Assembly (NCBI RefSeq): GCF_014649775.1
Contig: NZ_BMTR01000006.1
Span: 124,001-188,000 of the forward strand
Direction: 5' to 3'
DNA: 64,000 bases
Source of the DNA: Streptomyces longisporoflavus
GTDB lineage: Bacteria > Actinomycetota > Actinomycetes > Streptomycetales > Streptomycetaceae
The position numbers and the translations under genes are program-made. The notes below the pieces were generated by a model. The model was not told the DNA's origin. It searched no databases and saw only the letters and a list, made by a program, of their open reading frames with translations. Positions within the stretch are counted from its first letter, which is position 1, and each line of letters begins with the position of its first letter. This document shows positions 41,633 through 50,470 of the stretch, in pieces.

Positions 41633-41646
41633 TCGAAGCGCTTCGA
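41633..41646. promoter_or_regulatory. LacI-type operator TCGAAGCGCTTCGA, rightward xyloglucan operon
   Basis: A 14-bp perfect palindrome 56 bp before the GH3 GTG. The left-hand copy begins 170 bp away, nearly equidistant from its own gene, giving a mirror-image divergent control region. Confidence 0.75.
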
Positions 41647-41701
41647 AGCATGTGCTGTCTTTCCGTGCCCGCCGCTCGCCGCCCGCCAGGGGGATCCGTA
41701 C

Positions 41702-44629
41702 GTGACCGCAAGCCCGCCGCCGCTCCGTGCCCCGCAGCCGCTGCCCTTCCGCGACCCCGAACTGCCCCTGGACCAGCGCGTGGACGACCTGCTGTCCCGG
41801 CTGACCACCGGCGAACGCATCGCGCTCCTGCACCAGTTCGCGCCCGCCGTCGAGCGGCTCGGCATCGCCCCCTTCCGCACCGGACAGGAAGCCCTGCACG
41901 GCGTCGCCTGGATGGGCCCCGCCACCGTCTTCCCGCAGGCCGTCGGCCTCGGCGCCACCTGGAACGACGATCTCGTGCGCCGGATCGGCGAGGCCGTCTC
42001 CACCGAGGCGCGCACCATGCGCGCCGGGGACGACCGCGTCGGCCTCAACCTCTGGGCGCCGACGGTGAACCTGCTCCGCCATCCGCTGTGGGGCAGGAAC
42101 GAGGAGGGCTACTCCGAGGACCCCCGGCTCACCTCCGCGATCGCCGTCGCCTACACCCGCGGCCTGCGGGGCGACCACCCGCACCACTGGCGCACCGCCC
42201 CCGTGCTCAAGCACTGGCTGGCGCACAACAACGAAACACACCGCGACACGTCCTCCTCCTCCGTGCGCCCCCGCGTCCTGCACGAGTACGACCTGCGCGC
42301 CTTCCGCGCCGCCGTCGAGGCGGGCGCCGTGGCCGGCGTGATGCCCGCGTACAACCTGGTCAACGGCCGCCCCAACCACGTCTCGCCGTACCTGCGCGAG
42401 CAGCTGCGGACCTGGACCGACCACGATCTGCTCGTCTGCTCCGACGCGGGCGCGCCCAGCAACCTCGTCGACTCCGAGAAGTACTTCGACACCCACGAGG
42501 AGGCCACCGCGGCGGCGCTCGCCGCGGGCGTGGACAGCTTCACCGACCACGGAACCGACGCGAGCGTCATCACCGGGCGCGTCCAACGCGCCCTGGAAAG
42601 AGGCCTGTTGAGCGAGGCCGACATCGACACCGCGGTACGGCGCCACCTGTCCGTGCGCTTCGGGCTCGGCGAGTTCGACCCCGGCCAAGGCCCGTACGCG
42701 GACCCGGCCACTTACGCCTTCGACACCCCCGCACACCGCGAGCTCGCGCGGGAGGCCGCCGAGCAGGCCGTCGTCCTGCTGAAGAACGACGGACTGCTCC
42801 CGCTGCCCGAGGACACCTCGATCGCGGTCGTCGGACTCCTCGCCGACGAGTGCAAGACCGACTGGTACAGCGGAACCCTGATCCGCCGCAGCACCCCCCT
42901 CGACGGACTGCGCGAACGGTTCGGCGCCGACCGCGTCACCTTCGCCGAAGGCGTCGACCGCGTGCGCCTGAGGTGCGCGGCGGGATGGCTGCGGGTGCCG
43001 GACCCCGCACCCGGCTCCGGCACGGACAGCCGCGCACAGGACGCCGGGGCCGCCCTGGACCCGGCCCTGCTCACGGGCCGCACCGATCTGGCGCCGCTGA
43101 CCTGCGGCCCCGAGCCGAGCGAGTTCGCCCTCGTCGACTGGGGAGCGGGCACATGGACGCTGCGCGCCCCCGACGGCCGCTATCTCTCGGTCGCCGACGA
43201 CGGCTACGTGCGCGCGTCGGCGGACCAGCCCGGCGGCTGGGTCGTACAGGAGACGTTCGCACTGGTCGACCACGGGGACGGGTACCTCATCGAGCACACG
43301 GGGACGGGTGGGTACGTCTCTGTCGCCGCCGACGGCGTGCAGGTTGCCGACGAGCCCGAGCTCTTCACCGTCGAGTTCCTGGAGCGCGGCGAGGACGCCG
43401 TGGCCCGCGCCGCCGCGCAGGCGGACGTCGTGATCGTCGTCGCGGGGAACGATCCCCACATCAACGGCCGCGAGACCGAGGACCGCACGACGCTCGACCT
43501 GCCGCCCCACCAGGAGCGGCTGTGGCGCGCGGCACGGGCCGCCAACCCCCGCACCGCGCTCGCCCTGGTCTCCGCCTATCCCTACGCGGTCGCCGACGCC
43601 CACGACCAGCTGCCCGCGCTGCTGTGGACCGCGCACGGCGGACAGGCCGCGGGCACCGCGCTCGCCCGGATCATCGCCGGCGACGTCTCCCCGGCCGGAC
43701 GCCTGCCGCAGACCTGGTACGCCACCGACGCCGACCTGCCCGACCTGCTCGACTACGACGTCATCGGCTCCCGGCAGACCTACCTCTACTTCGACGGCAC
43801 CCCGCTCTACCCGTTCGGGCACGGCCTCGGCTACTCCTCCTTCGCGTACGGCGATCTGGCGGCCGACCGCGAGGGGGAGGTGCTCCGGGTCGCGTTCACC
43901 GTCACCAACACCGGCCTTGTCGCCGCGGACGAGGTGGCCCAGCTCTACACCCGGGCCCCCCGCGATGCCGCCGGGGCCCCCGCGCTGCCGCACCGGCAGC
44001 TCGCCGCGCACCGCCGTGTCCACCTCGCGGCCGGGGCGGAGCGTCGCATCGAGTTCCGGCTTCCGCTGTCCGAGCTGGGGTTCTGGGACGTGCGGCACGA
44101 CCGCTGGGCCGTGGCGCCCGGCGCGTACGAGGTGCTCGCGGGCGCGTCGAGCGACGACATCAGGCTCACGGCGACCGTCGACATCGGAGGCGACCCGATC
44201 ACCGCGAGGCCGGTGCGCGAGAGCGGCCTGACGGCGACGGCGTACGACGAACAGAAGGGCACCGAGATCGTCGACCGGTCCAGGACGAGCGGCGACGCCG
44301 TGCACGCGATCGACGGCGGCACGGGTGAACTGCTCTTCCACGCCTGCGACTTCGGAGACGGGGTCGGCACCGTCTCCGTCGAGGTGGCGGGAGCGGGCGC
44401 CGTCGACCTCATATCGGGCAGCACCGCCACCACCGTCACCGTCCCGGCCACCGGCGGCGTCTACGACTACGCCCGGCACACCTCCGGCTTCACCGCCGCC
44501 GGTGTACGAGACCTGCGCGTGCGGCTGCGCGGGCACCTGCGGCTCGCGGAGCTCACCTTCACCGCGACCGCCGACGCAACCGGGGCCGCCGACGCCACCG
44601 CCACCGCCCGGCGAAGGGAGACCGCATGA
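41702..44629 (+). CDS. GH3 beta-glucosidase with inserted beta-trefoil-like domain and C-terminal CBM6-like domain
   Basis: A 975-residue cytoplasmic GH3 enzyme. The TIM-like barrel carries KHWLAHNNETHRD and the nucleophile D248 (LLVCSDAGAPS). The second domain begins with EQAVVLLKNDGLLPLP and is interrupted (about residues 418-560) by an insert with GTWTLRAPDGRYLSVADDG and TGGYVSVAADG repeats, like a fascin/beta-trefoil fold. It resumes at ADVVIVVAGNDPHINGRETEDR. A fibronectin-III-like domain (VTNTGLVAADEVAQLY) and a final CBM6-like sandwich (about 850-960) follow. GTG 41702 has AGGGGGATC upstream. It probably removes glucose from trimmed xyloglucan oligosaccharides, working with the GH31 gene that overlaps its stop (ATGA). 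Confidence 0.9.
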   Translation: MTASPPPLRAPQPLPFRDPELPLDQRVDDLLSRLTTGERIALLHQFAPAVERLGIAPFRTGQEALHGVAWMGPATVFPQAVGLGATWNDDLVRRIGEAVSTEARTMRAGDDRVGLNLWAPTVNLLRHPLWGRNEEGYSEDPRLTSAIAVAYTRGLRGDHPHHWRTAPVLKHWLAHNNETHRDTSSSSVRPRVLHEYDLRAFRAAVEAGAVAGVMPAYNLVNGRPNHVSPYLREQLRTWTDHDLLVCSDAGAPSNLVDSEKYFDTHEEATAAALAAGVDSFTDHGTDASVITGRVQRALERGLLSEADIDTAVRRHLSVRFGLGEFDPGQGPYADPATYAFDTPAHRELAREAAEQAVVLLKNDGLLPLPEDTSIAVVGLLADECKTDWYSGTLIRRSTPLDGLRERFGADRVTFAEGVDRVRLRCAAGWLRVPDPAPGSGTDSRAQDAGAALDPALLTGRTDLAPLTCGPEPSEFALVDWGAGTWTLRAPDGRYLSVADDGYVRASADQPGGWVVQETFALVDHGDGYLIEHTGTGGYVSVAADGVQVADEPELFTVEFLERGEDAVARAAAQADVVIVVAGNDPHINGRETEDRTTLDLPPHQERLWRAARAANPRTALALVSAYPYAVADAHDQLPALLWTAHGGQAAGTALARIIAGDVSPAGRLPQTWYATDADLPDLLDYDVIGSRQTYLYFDGTPLYPFGHGLGYSSFAYGDLAADREGEVLRVAFTVTNTGLVAADEVAQLYTRAPRDAAGAPALPHRQLAAHRRVHLAAGAERRIEFRLPLSELGFWDVRHDRWAVAPGAYEVLAGASSDDIRLTATVDIGGDPITARPVRESGLTATAYDEQKGTEIVDRSRTSGDAVHAIDGGTGELLFHACDFGDGVGTVSVEVAGAGAVDLISGSTATTVTVPATGGVYDYARHTSGFTAAGVRDLRVRLRGHLRLAELTFTATADATGAADATATARRRETA

Positions 44630-46839
44630 AGTTCACCGACGGCTTCTGGCTGATGCGTGACGGGGTGCGCGCCTCGTACGCGACCGACGTGCGCGACATA
44701 CGCGAGGGCGACGGACGGTTCACGGCGTACGCCGCCGTCCACCACGTGCGCGAGCGCGGCGACACCCTCAACACGCCGCTCATCACCGTCGAATGCTTCT
44801 CACCCGCCGAGGGCGTGATCGGCGTCCGCGCGACACACCACGCCGGGAAGGCCGCGCCCGGGCCCGACTTCGCCCTGAACGCCACCGAGGGCGCGGGCAT
44901 CGTCAAGCGCGAAGGCACCGTCACCGAACTCGTCAGCGGACCGCTCACCGTGCGCCTCGACTCCGCGGGCCCCCGGGGTCTCGAATTCCTCGACGCCGAC
45001 GGGCAGCGCCTGACCGCCGTCGAGCGCAGGGGCACCGGCTTCGCCCTCGCGCCCGACGGCAGTCACCACATGATCGGCCAGCTCGCCCTGGGCGTCGGCG
45101 AGCACATCTACGGCCTCGGCGAACGCTTCACCCCGTACGTCAAGAACGGCCAGAGCGTCGACATCTGGCAGGCCGACGGCGGCACCAGCAGCGAGCAGGC
45201 CTACAAGAACATCCCCTTCCACCTCTCCTCGCGCGGCTACGGCGTCTTCGTCAACCACCCCGGCAAGGTCTCCTACGAGATCGGCTCCGAGTCCGTCGGC
45301 CAGGTCCAGTTCAGCGTCGAGGATCAGTCGATCGAGTACTACGTCATCGCGGGGCCGGGGCCCAAGGACGTCCTGCGCCGCTACACCGGCCTGACCGGCC
45401 GCCCCGCGCTGCCGCCCGCCTGGTCGTTCGGCCTGTGGCTGACGACGTCCTTCTGCACGCCCTACGACGAGGACACCGTCACGGCCTTCGTCGACGGCAT
45501 GGCCGAGCGCGACATCCCGCTGAGCGTCTTCCACTTCGACTGCTTCTGGATGCGCGAGTACCAGTGGTCCGACTTCCGCTGGGACCCGGACGTCTTCCCC
45601 GACCCCGAGGGCATGCTGCGCAGGCTCCGCGAGCGTGGCCTGAAGGTCAGCGTGTGGATCAATCCGTACATCGCGCAGAAGTCCGGGCTGTTCGCCGAGG
45701 CCGCGGCCAGCGGCTACCTCGTCCGGCGGCCGAACGGCGACGTCTGGCAGTGGGACCTGTGGCAGCCGGGCATGGCGCTCGTGGACTTCACGAACCCGGC
45801 CGCGCGCGACTGGTACGCGGGCCTGCTGCGCGGCCTGCTCGACCAGGGCGTCGACTGCTTCAAGACGGACTTCGGCGAACGCGTCCCCACCGATGTCGTC
45901 TGGCACGACGGCTCGGACCCCGAGCGCATGCACAACTACTACGCGCAGCTCTACAACAGCACGGTCTTCGAACTCCTGGAGAAGGAACGCGGCCCGGGAG
46001 AGGCGGTCCTCTTCGCCCGCTCCGCGACGGCGGGCGGCCAGCAGTTCCCGGTGCACTGGGGCGGCGACTGCTTCGCCTCGCTCGGCGCGATGGCCGAGTC
46101 GCTGCGCGGCGGCCTCTCCCTCTCGCTCTCCGGCTTCGGCTTCTGGAGCCACGACATCGGCGGCTTCGAGGGCACACCCGACCCGGCGGTCTTCAAGCGC
46201 TGGCTCGCCTTCGGCCTGCTCTCCTCGCACAGCCGCCTGCACGGCAACGTCTCCTACCGGGTGCCGTGGGCGTTCGGTGACGAAGCGGTCGAGGTGGCCC
46301 GCGAGTTCACGCTCCTCAAGCACCGCCTCATGCCGTACCTGTACGGGGCCGCCGCGGAGGCCCACCGCACGGGCGTCCCCGTCATGCGCCCGATGCTCCT
46401 GGAGTTCCCGGACGACCCCGCCTGCCGCACCCTCGACCGGCAGTACATGCTCGGCCCCGACCTCCTGGTCGCCCCCGTCTTCACCGTCGAAGGAGACGTC
46501 GAGTTCTACGTCCCCGAAGGCATCTGGACCCACCTGCTGACCGGCCAGAGCGTTCGGGGCCCGGGCTGGCGCCGCGAGACCCACGGCTTCGACAGCCTGC
46601 CCCTGTACGTACGCCCCGGCGCCCTGCTCCCGCTCGGCTCCGACGACCGGCGCCCGGACGGGGACTGGCTGCGAGACCTCACCCTCCTGGTCGCGCCGGG
46701 CACGGCGGACGGCACGGAGGTCACCGTGCCCGACCTGGCGGGCCGGCCCGCGGCCGTCCTCCGCGCGGCACGGGACGGCGACGGGGTCCGGGTCACCTCG
46801 CACGGAGCCGACTGCACCTTCCGGGTGCGGAGGCTGTAG
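44626..46839 (+). CDS. GH31 alpha-xylosidase (YicI-like)
   Basis: A 737-residue cytoplasmic enzyme that removes alpha-1,6-xylose from xyloglucan oligosaccharides. The nucleophile is D415 in CFKTDFGERVP, identical to the YicI alpha-xylosidase signature, and the acid/base is D481 in VHWGGDCFAS. The SFCTPYDE and FDCFWM segments match the alpha-xylosidase-specific active-site shape rather than alpha-glucosidases. It begins at residue 1 with MKFTDGFWLMRDGV, as full-length relatives do, and ends with a short beta domain. The 4-base overlap with GH3 implies alternating removal of xylose and glucose in one pathway. A strong hairpin follows. Confidence 0.95.
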   Translation: MKFTDGFWLMRDGVRASYATDVRDIREGDGRFTAYAAVHHVRERGDTLNTPLITVECFSPAEGVIGVRATHHAGKAAPGPDFALNATEGAGIVKREGTVTELVSGPLTVRLDSAGPRGLEFLDADGQRLTAVERRGTGFALAPDGSHHMIGQLALGVGEHIYGLGERFTPYVKNGQSVDIWQADGGTSSEQAYKNIPFHLSSRGYGVFVNHPGKVSYEIGSESVGQVQFSVEDQSIEYYVIAGPGPKDVLRRYTGLTGRPALPPAWSFGLWLTTSFCTPYDEDTVTAFVDGMAERDIPLSVFHFDCFWMREYQWSDFRWDPDVFPDPEGMLRRLRERGLKVSVWINPYIAQKSGLFAEAAASGYLVRRPNGDVWQWDLWQPGMALVDFTNPAARDWYAGLLRGLLDQGVDCFKTDFGERVPTDVVWHDGSDPERMHNYYAQLYNSTVFELLEKERGPGEAVLFARSATAGGQQFPVHWGGDCFASLGAMAESLRGGLSLSLSGFGFWSHDIGGFEGTPDPAVFKRWLAFGLLSSHSRLHGNVSYRVPWAFGDEAVEVAREFTLLKHRLMPYLYGAAAEAHRTGVPVMRPMLLEFPDDPACRTLDRQYMLGPDLLVAPVFTVEGDVEFYVPEGIWTHLLTGQSVRGPGWRRETHGFDSLPLYVRPGALLPLGSDDRRPDGDWLRDLTLLVAPGTADGTEVTVPDLAGRPAAVLRAARDGDGVRVTSHGADCTFRVRRL

Positions 46840-46859
46840 GACCGTCGCGGGACAGAACG

Positions 46860-46897
46860 GAGCCGCGGCACGACCGGGTGAGGCCGTGCCGCGGCTC
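46860..46897. terminator. Bidirectional terminator between GH31 and GH43 genes
   Basis: GAGCCGCGGCACG (46860-46872) pairs perfectly with CGTGCCGCGGCTC (46885-46897) around a 12-base loop, between the ends of two convergent genes (46839 and 46926). Confidence 0.8.
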
Positions 46898-46925
46898 TGT
46901 GCCACGTACTCGTGTGCGCGGCTGC

Positions 46926-47960
46926 TCAGGTGCCGAGCAGCCGGTCGTACTCCGCCTGTGTCACCGGCAGCACCGTGCCGTGCCGGGCGCCCGCGGGCAG
47001 GGCCGCGTTCTTGGTCTCGGTCCACTGACCCGACGCCAGGTCCGTCGTCTCGAAGAGCACATAACCGCGCCCGCCGAACTCGTCGATGAGCATGTACCAC
47101 TTGTCCCCGGTGTTGGCCTTGAACACCGCGGGGCCCTCACCCCGGTCGATCACGCCCTTCCCGATGCAGTCGGCCACGAAGTCGTACGACGTGTCCGTCA
47201 GGGTCCGCGACTTCTCCGCGGTGATGAACTTCGAGCAGGGCGTGCCGGAAGCGGGGTCCCGTTCGTCCTTGGTGAAGCGGTAGTAGTCGCGGCCGTCCTT
47301 GACCACGGTGGAGTCGATCACCGAGTACCCCGGGTCGTTCCACACCTTGGGCTTGCCGAAGCCGCGGAAGTCCTTCGTCGTCGCGTACAGCATCTTGTTG
47401 TACGTCGATCCGGTGTGGTCCGGGTCGTCGGTGCCGTAGATCTTGGACGCCCAGAAGACGACGTACGACTTCAGCTTCTGGTCGTAGTACGCCTCGGGGG
47501 CCCAGGTGTTGCCCGCCGTGTCAGGGGCGACCTTCACCAGACGCTGGTCGGTCCAGTGCACCAGGTCGGTGGACTCCCACACCATGACCGACTTGCTGCC
47601 GGTGCGCTGCACCTGGTCCCAACTGCCGCCGTTCCCGCCGTACATCCGCAGGTCGGTGGCGATCTGGTAGAACTTGTCGCCCTTCGGCGAACGGATGATG
47701 AACGGGTCACGCAACCCCTTGGTGCCGAGCTGCGAGGTGAGCACGGGCTTGCCGCCGTTCAGCTCCCGGTACCGCGTGGGGTCGTTGCCGCGGCTGAGGG
47801 CCATGCGGATCTGCTCGCCGTCCGCGGTGCCCTCACCGGTGAAGTAGCTGAAGAGGTAACCCGCGTACTTCTGCTCGGCATGGGCCGGCTCCGCGTGCGC
47901 GGGAGTTGCGAGCAGACCGGCCATCAGGGCAAGGAGCGGGATCAGCATTCTTGTACGCAC
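46926..47960 (-). CDS. Secreted GH43 arabinanase/arabinofuranosidase-like protein
   Basis: A 344-residue five-bladed propeller protein with a signal peptide (RMLIPLLALMAGLLATPAHA). Core motifs are KGLRDPFIIRSPKGDKFYQIATD, VWESTDLVHWTDQRLVK, WAPEAYYD and DRGEGPAVFK, containing the expected Asp and Glu of GH43. It differs from the intracellular GH43 at 17845 and from endo-arabinanases, and is closer to exo-acting arabinofuranosidase-like secreted forms; the subfamily is uncertain. GTG 47960 lies 3 bp after the aldose-epimerase stop; ATG 47948 is an alternative start. Probable role: release of arabinose from arabinan or pectic side chains outside the cell. Confidence 0.85.
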   Translation of the reverse strand: MRTRMLIPLLALMAGLLATPAHAEPAHAEQKYAGYLFSYFTGEGTADGEQIRMALSRGNDPTRYRELNGGKPVLTSQLGTKGLRDPFIIRSPKGDKFYQIATDLRMYGGNGGSWDQVQRTGSKSVMVWESTDLVHWTDQRLVKVAPDTAGNTWAPEAYYDQKLKSYVVFWASKIYGTDDPDHTGSTYNKMLYATTKDFRGFGKPKVWNDPGYSVIDSTVVKDGRDYYRFTKDERDPASGTPCSKFITAEKSRTLTDTSYDFVADCIGKGVIDRGEGPAVFKANTGDKWYMLIDEFGGRGYVLFETTDLASGQWTETKNAALPAGARHGTVLPVTQAEYDRLLGT

Positions 47961-47963
47961 GTC

Positions 47964-49112
47964 TCAGCGCGCCGAGAAGCTGTGCACCGTGCTCGACCGG
48001 TAGGTCTGACCGGGGCGCAGCACCGTCGAGGGGAACTTGGGCTGGTTGGGGGAGTCCGGGAAGTGCTGCGTCTCCAGGCAGAGTCCGTCGCCCTGCCGGT
48101 AGGTGCGCCCCGAAGGCCCCGTGAGGGTGCCGTCGAGGAAGTTCCCCGAGTAGAACTGCACGCCCGGCTCGGTCGTGGCGATCTTCATGCCGCGCCCCGA
48201 CTCCGGGTCCCGCAGCGTCGCGAAGTGCTCGGGACCCTTGGTGATGCCCTTGTCGAGGACCCAGTTGTGGTCGAAGCCCTTGGCGGTCACCAGCTGCGGG
48301 TGCGAGACGCGGATGTCCTCGCCGACGGTCTTGGCCCGCCGGAAGTCGAAGGGCGTGCCCGCCACCTTCGCCAGCTCGCCGGTCGGGATGAGACCGGCGT
48401 CGGTGGGCGTGTACCGGCCGGCGGCCAGGGTCAGTTCGTGCCCCAGGATGTCGCCGCTGCCCTCGCCCGCGAGGTTGTAGTAGGTGTGGTTCGTCAGGTT
48501 CACCACGGTGGCCTTGTCCGTGGTGGCCGCGTAGTCGATGCGCCAGTCGCCGCGCGAGTCGAGCGTGTACGTCACGGTCACCCGCAGCGTCCCGGGATAG
48601 CCCATCTCGCCGTCGACGCTCGTGTAGCGCATGCGCAGGCCGACGCCGGAGGCGTCCTTGAACGGCTCCACGTCCCACACCCGCGTGTCGAAGCCCTTGG
48701 CCCCGCCGTGCAGGCTGTTGTCTCCGTCGTTCACGGAAAGCTGGTGCGTCTTGCCGTCCAGGGTGAAGCGGCCCTTGGCGATGCGGTTGCCGTAGCGGCC
48801 GATCAGCGCGCCGAAGAAGGTGGTGCCGGCGACGTACGCCTCGATGTTGTCGTAGCCGAGGGAGACGTTCGTGTACCGGCCGTGCCGGTCGGGGAGTTCG
48901 AGTGACTGCACGATGCCGCCGTACGACAGCACCTTCATGCGCGTGCCGCCGTTGGCGAGGGACCAGCGGTAGACCTTGGTCCCGTCGGCCAGCTTCCCGA
49001 AGAGCTCCTTGGTGGGCGTGCGGCCCGCCGAGGCGTACGACGTGCCCGCGACGGCGGCGGTGAGTCCGACGGCGGCGGCCGAGGCCAGAACGGTGCGTCT
49101 GCTCGTTTCCAT
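47964..49112 (-). CDS. Secreted aldose 1-epimerase (mutarotase)
   Basis: A 382-residue GalM-type epimerase that interconverts alpha and beta anomers of free aldoses. Signature residues are in GRYGNRIAKGRF, NSLHGGAKGFD, VVNLTNHTYYNLAGEGSGDI (catalytic His of NHTYYN) and PGVQFYSGNFLDG with the catalytic Glu expected downstream (ETQHFPDSPNQPKFPS). Unlike most GalM proteins it has an export signal (SRRTVLASAAAVGLTAAVAG, possibly Tat). It lies between a monosaccharide ABC transporter and a secreted GH43, suggesting it equilibrates arabinose or galactose released outside before uptake. Confidence 0.9.
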   Translation of the reverse strand: METSRRTVLASAAAVGLTAAVAGTSYASAGRTPTKELFGKLADGTKVYRWSLANGGTRMKVLSYGGIVQSLELPDRHGRYTNVSLGYDNIEAYVAGTTFFGALIGRYGNRIAKGRFTLDGKTHQLSVNDGDNSLHGGAKGFDTRVWDVEPFKDASGVGLRMRYTSVDGEMGYPGTLRVTVTYTLDSRGDWRIDYAATTDKATVVNLTNHTYYNLAGEGSGDILGHELTLAAGRYTPTDAGLIPTGELAKVAGTPFDFRRAKTVGEDIRVSHPQLVTAKGFDHNWVLDKGITKGPEHFATLRDPESGRGMKIATTEPGVQFYSGNFLDGTLTGPSGRTYRQGDGLCLETQHFPDSPNQPKFPSTVLRPGQTYRSSTVHSFSAR

Positions 49113-49160
49113 GTACGGCTCCAAAAGGGCAGTTGTGGTCAGGGATGGCCGGGCCCCGTC

Positions 49161-49205
49161 AGGGGCGCGGGGAACTGCGCGATCAGCCCCCACTGGCCCG
49201 CGGGT
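49161..49205. repeat. Streptomyces-type intergenic repeat element
   Basis: The 118-bp gap before the permease gene contains AGGGGCGCGGGGAACTGCGC, then GATCAGCCCCCACTGGCCCGC. The GGGGCGCGGGGAACTGCGCGA core is one I recall as recurring many times in Streptomyces genomes between genes, often able to fold (GGGGC with GCCCC, GCGC with GCGC). It may act as a transcript processing or attenuation element inside the operon. Multiplicity in this genome cannot be seen from one window. Confidence 0.5.
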
Positions 49206-49230
49206 TCATGGCCGTGTTTCCTGCGGTCGC

Positions 49231-50460
49231 CTAACGACCGACCTTGCGCTTGTTCCAGACGTCGAAGCCGACCGCCGCGAGCAGCACCAGACCCTTGATG
49301 ACCTGCTGGTAGTCGGTCCCGATGTTGACCAGGGACATGCCGTTGTTCAGGACGCCGAGCACCAGACCGCCGATCACGGCGCCCATCACCGTGCCGACGC
49401 CGCCGCTCATCGACGCGCCGCCGATGAACGAGGCCGCGATCGCCTCGAGTTCGAAGTTGAGGCCCGCCTGCGGAGTGCCCGCGTTGAGCCGGGCGGCGTA
49501 CACACAGCCCGCGAGCGCCGCGAGGACACCCATGTTGACGAAGATCAGGAAGGTGACGCGCTTGTCCTTGACGCCGGAGAGCTTCGCCGCCGCCTTGTTG
49601 CCGCCGAGCGCGTAGACGTGACGTCCGACGACCGCGTTGCGCATCACGTAGCCGAGGGAGATCAGCAGGCCGCACATGATGAGCAGCACGATGGGCACGC
49701 CGTGGAAGCTGGCGAGGGTCAGCGTGAAGGCGATGACGGCGGCGGAGATCGCCACCAGCTTGGCCGCCCACAGGCCCGTCGGCATCACGTCGAGGTCGTA
49801 GGCCAGCTGCTGCTTGCGGCTGCGCCACTCGCGGAAGACCAGGAACACGACCGTCACCAGGCCGAGCACAAGAGTCGGGTTGTGGTACTGCGTGTACGGG
49901 CCCATCTCGGGGATGAACCCCTTGGCGATGTTCTGGAAGCCCTCGGGGAACGGCGAGAGGGACTGGCCCTCCAGGACGATCTGCGTGAGACCGCGGAAGA
50001 GCAGCATGCCGGCCAGGGTCACGATGAACGACGGGATGCCGACATAGGCGATGAAGAAGCCCTGCCACGCCCCGGCGACCGCCCCGATGAGGAGCGAGAG
50101 GACGAGCGCGAGCACCCAGGGCATGTCGTGTTTGACCATCATCACCGCCGACATGGCGCCCACGAAGGCGACCAGCGAGCCGACGGACAGATCGATGTGA
50201 CCGGCGATGATCACGATCATCATGCCGATGGCCAGGATGAGGATGTAGCCGTTCTGCTGGATCAGGTTGGACACGTTGTTCGGCAGGAGCAGCGTGCCGT
50301 CGGTCCAGATCTGGAACAGGATGACGATGAAGGCCAGGGCGACGAGCATGCCGTACTGGCGCATGTTGGAGCGCACGCTCTGCAGCAGCAGGGCACGCGT
50401 GGACTCCTTGGCGGACGGCGTGGACGACGCGTCACGTGGTGGCGTGGTCGTGGTGGTCAT
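49231..50460 (-). CDS. mmsB: Monosaccharide ABC transporter permease (MmsB/XylH type)
   Basis: A 409-residue CUT2 permease with about ten hydrophobic helices. Typical segments are GYILILAIGMMIVIIAGHIDLSVGS, GMLLFRGLT, and GGASMSGGVGTVMGAVIGGLVLGVLNNGMSL. Residues near GGNKAAAKLSGV form the ATPase-contact region. It lies 10 bp after its ATPase gene and with the binding protein makes a complete CUT2 importer, the only complete sugar transporter (with ATPase) in the window. Cargo is probably arabinose, galactose or another free pentose/hexose; the symbol reflects family naming, not a proven substrate. Confidence 0.92.
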   Translation of the reverse strand: MTTTTTPPRDASSTPSAKESTRALLLQSVRSNMRQYGMLVALAFIVILFQIWTDGTLLLPNNVSNLIQQNGYILILAIGMMIVIIAGHIDLSVGSLVAFVGAMSAVMMVKHDMPWVLALVLSLLIGAVAGAWQGFFIAYVGIPSFIVTLAGMLLFRGLTQIVLEGQSLSPFPEGFQNIAKGFIPEMGPYTQYHNPTLVLGLVTVVFLVFREWRSRKQQLAYDLDVMPTGLWAAKLVAISAAVIAFTLTLASFHGVPIVLLIMCGLLISLGYVMRNAVVGRHVYALGGNKAAAKLSGVKDKRVTFLIFVNMGVLAALAGCVYAARLNAGTPQAGLNFELEAIAASFIGGASMSGGVGTVMGAVIGGLVLGVLNNGMSLVNIGTDYQQVIKGLVLLAAVGFDVWNKRKVGR

Positions 50461-50470
50461 GGCGGATGCC

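Noticed and set aside
41402..44536. 1044-codon minus-strand open frame opposite the GH3 gene
   Set aside because: Composition dominated by Gly, Val, Arg; no family motifs; the GH3 catalytic motifs are on the plus strand.
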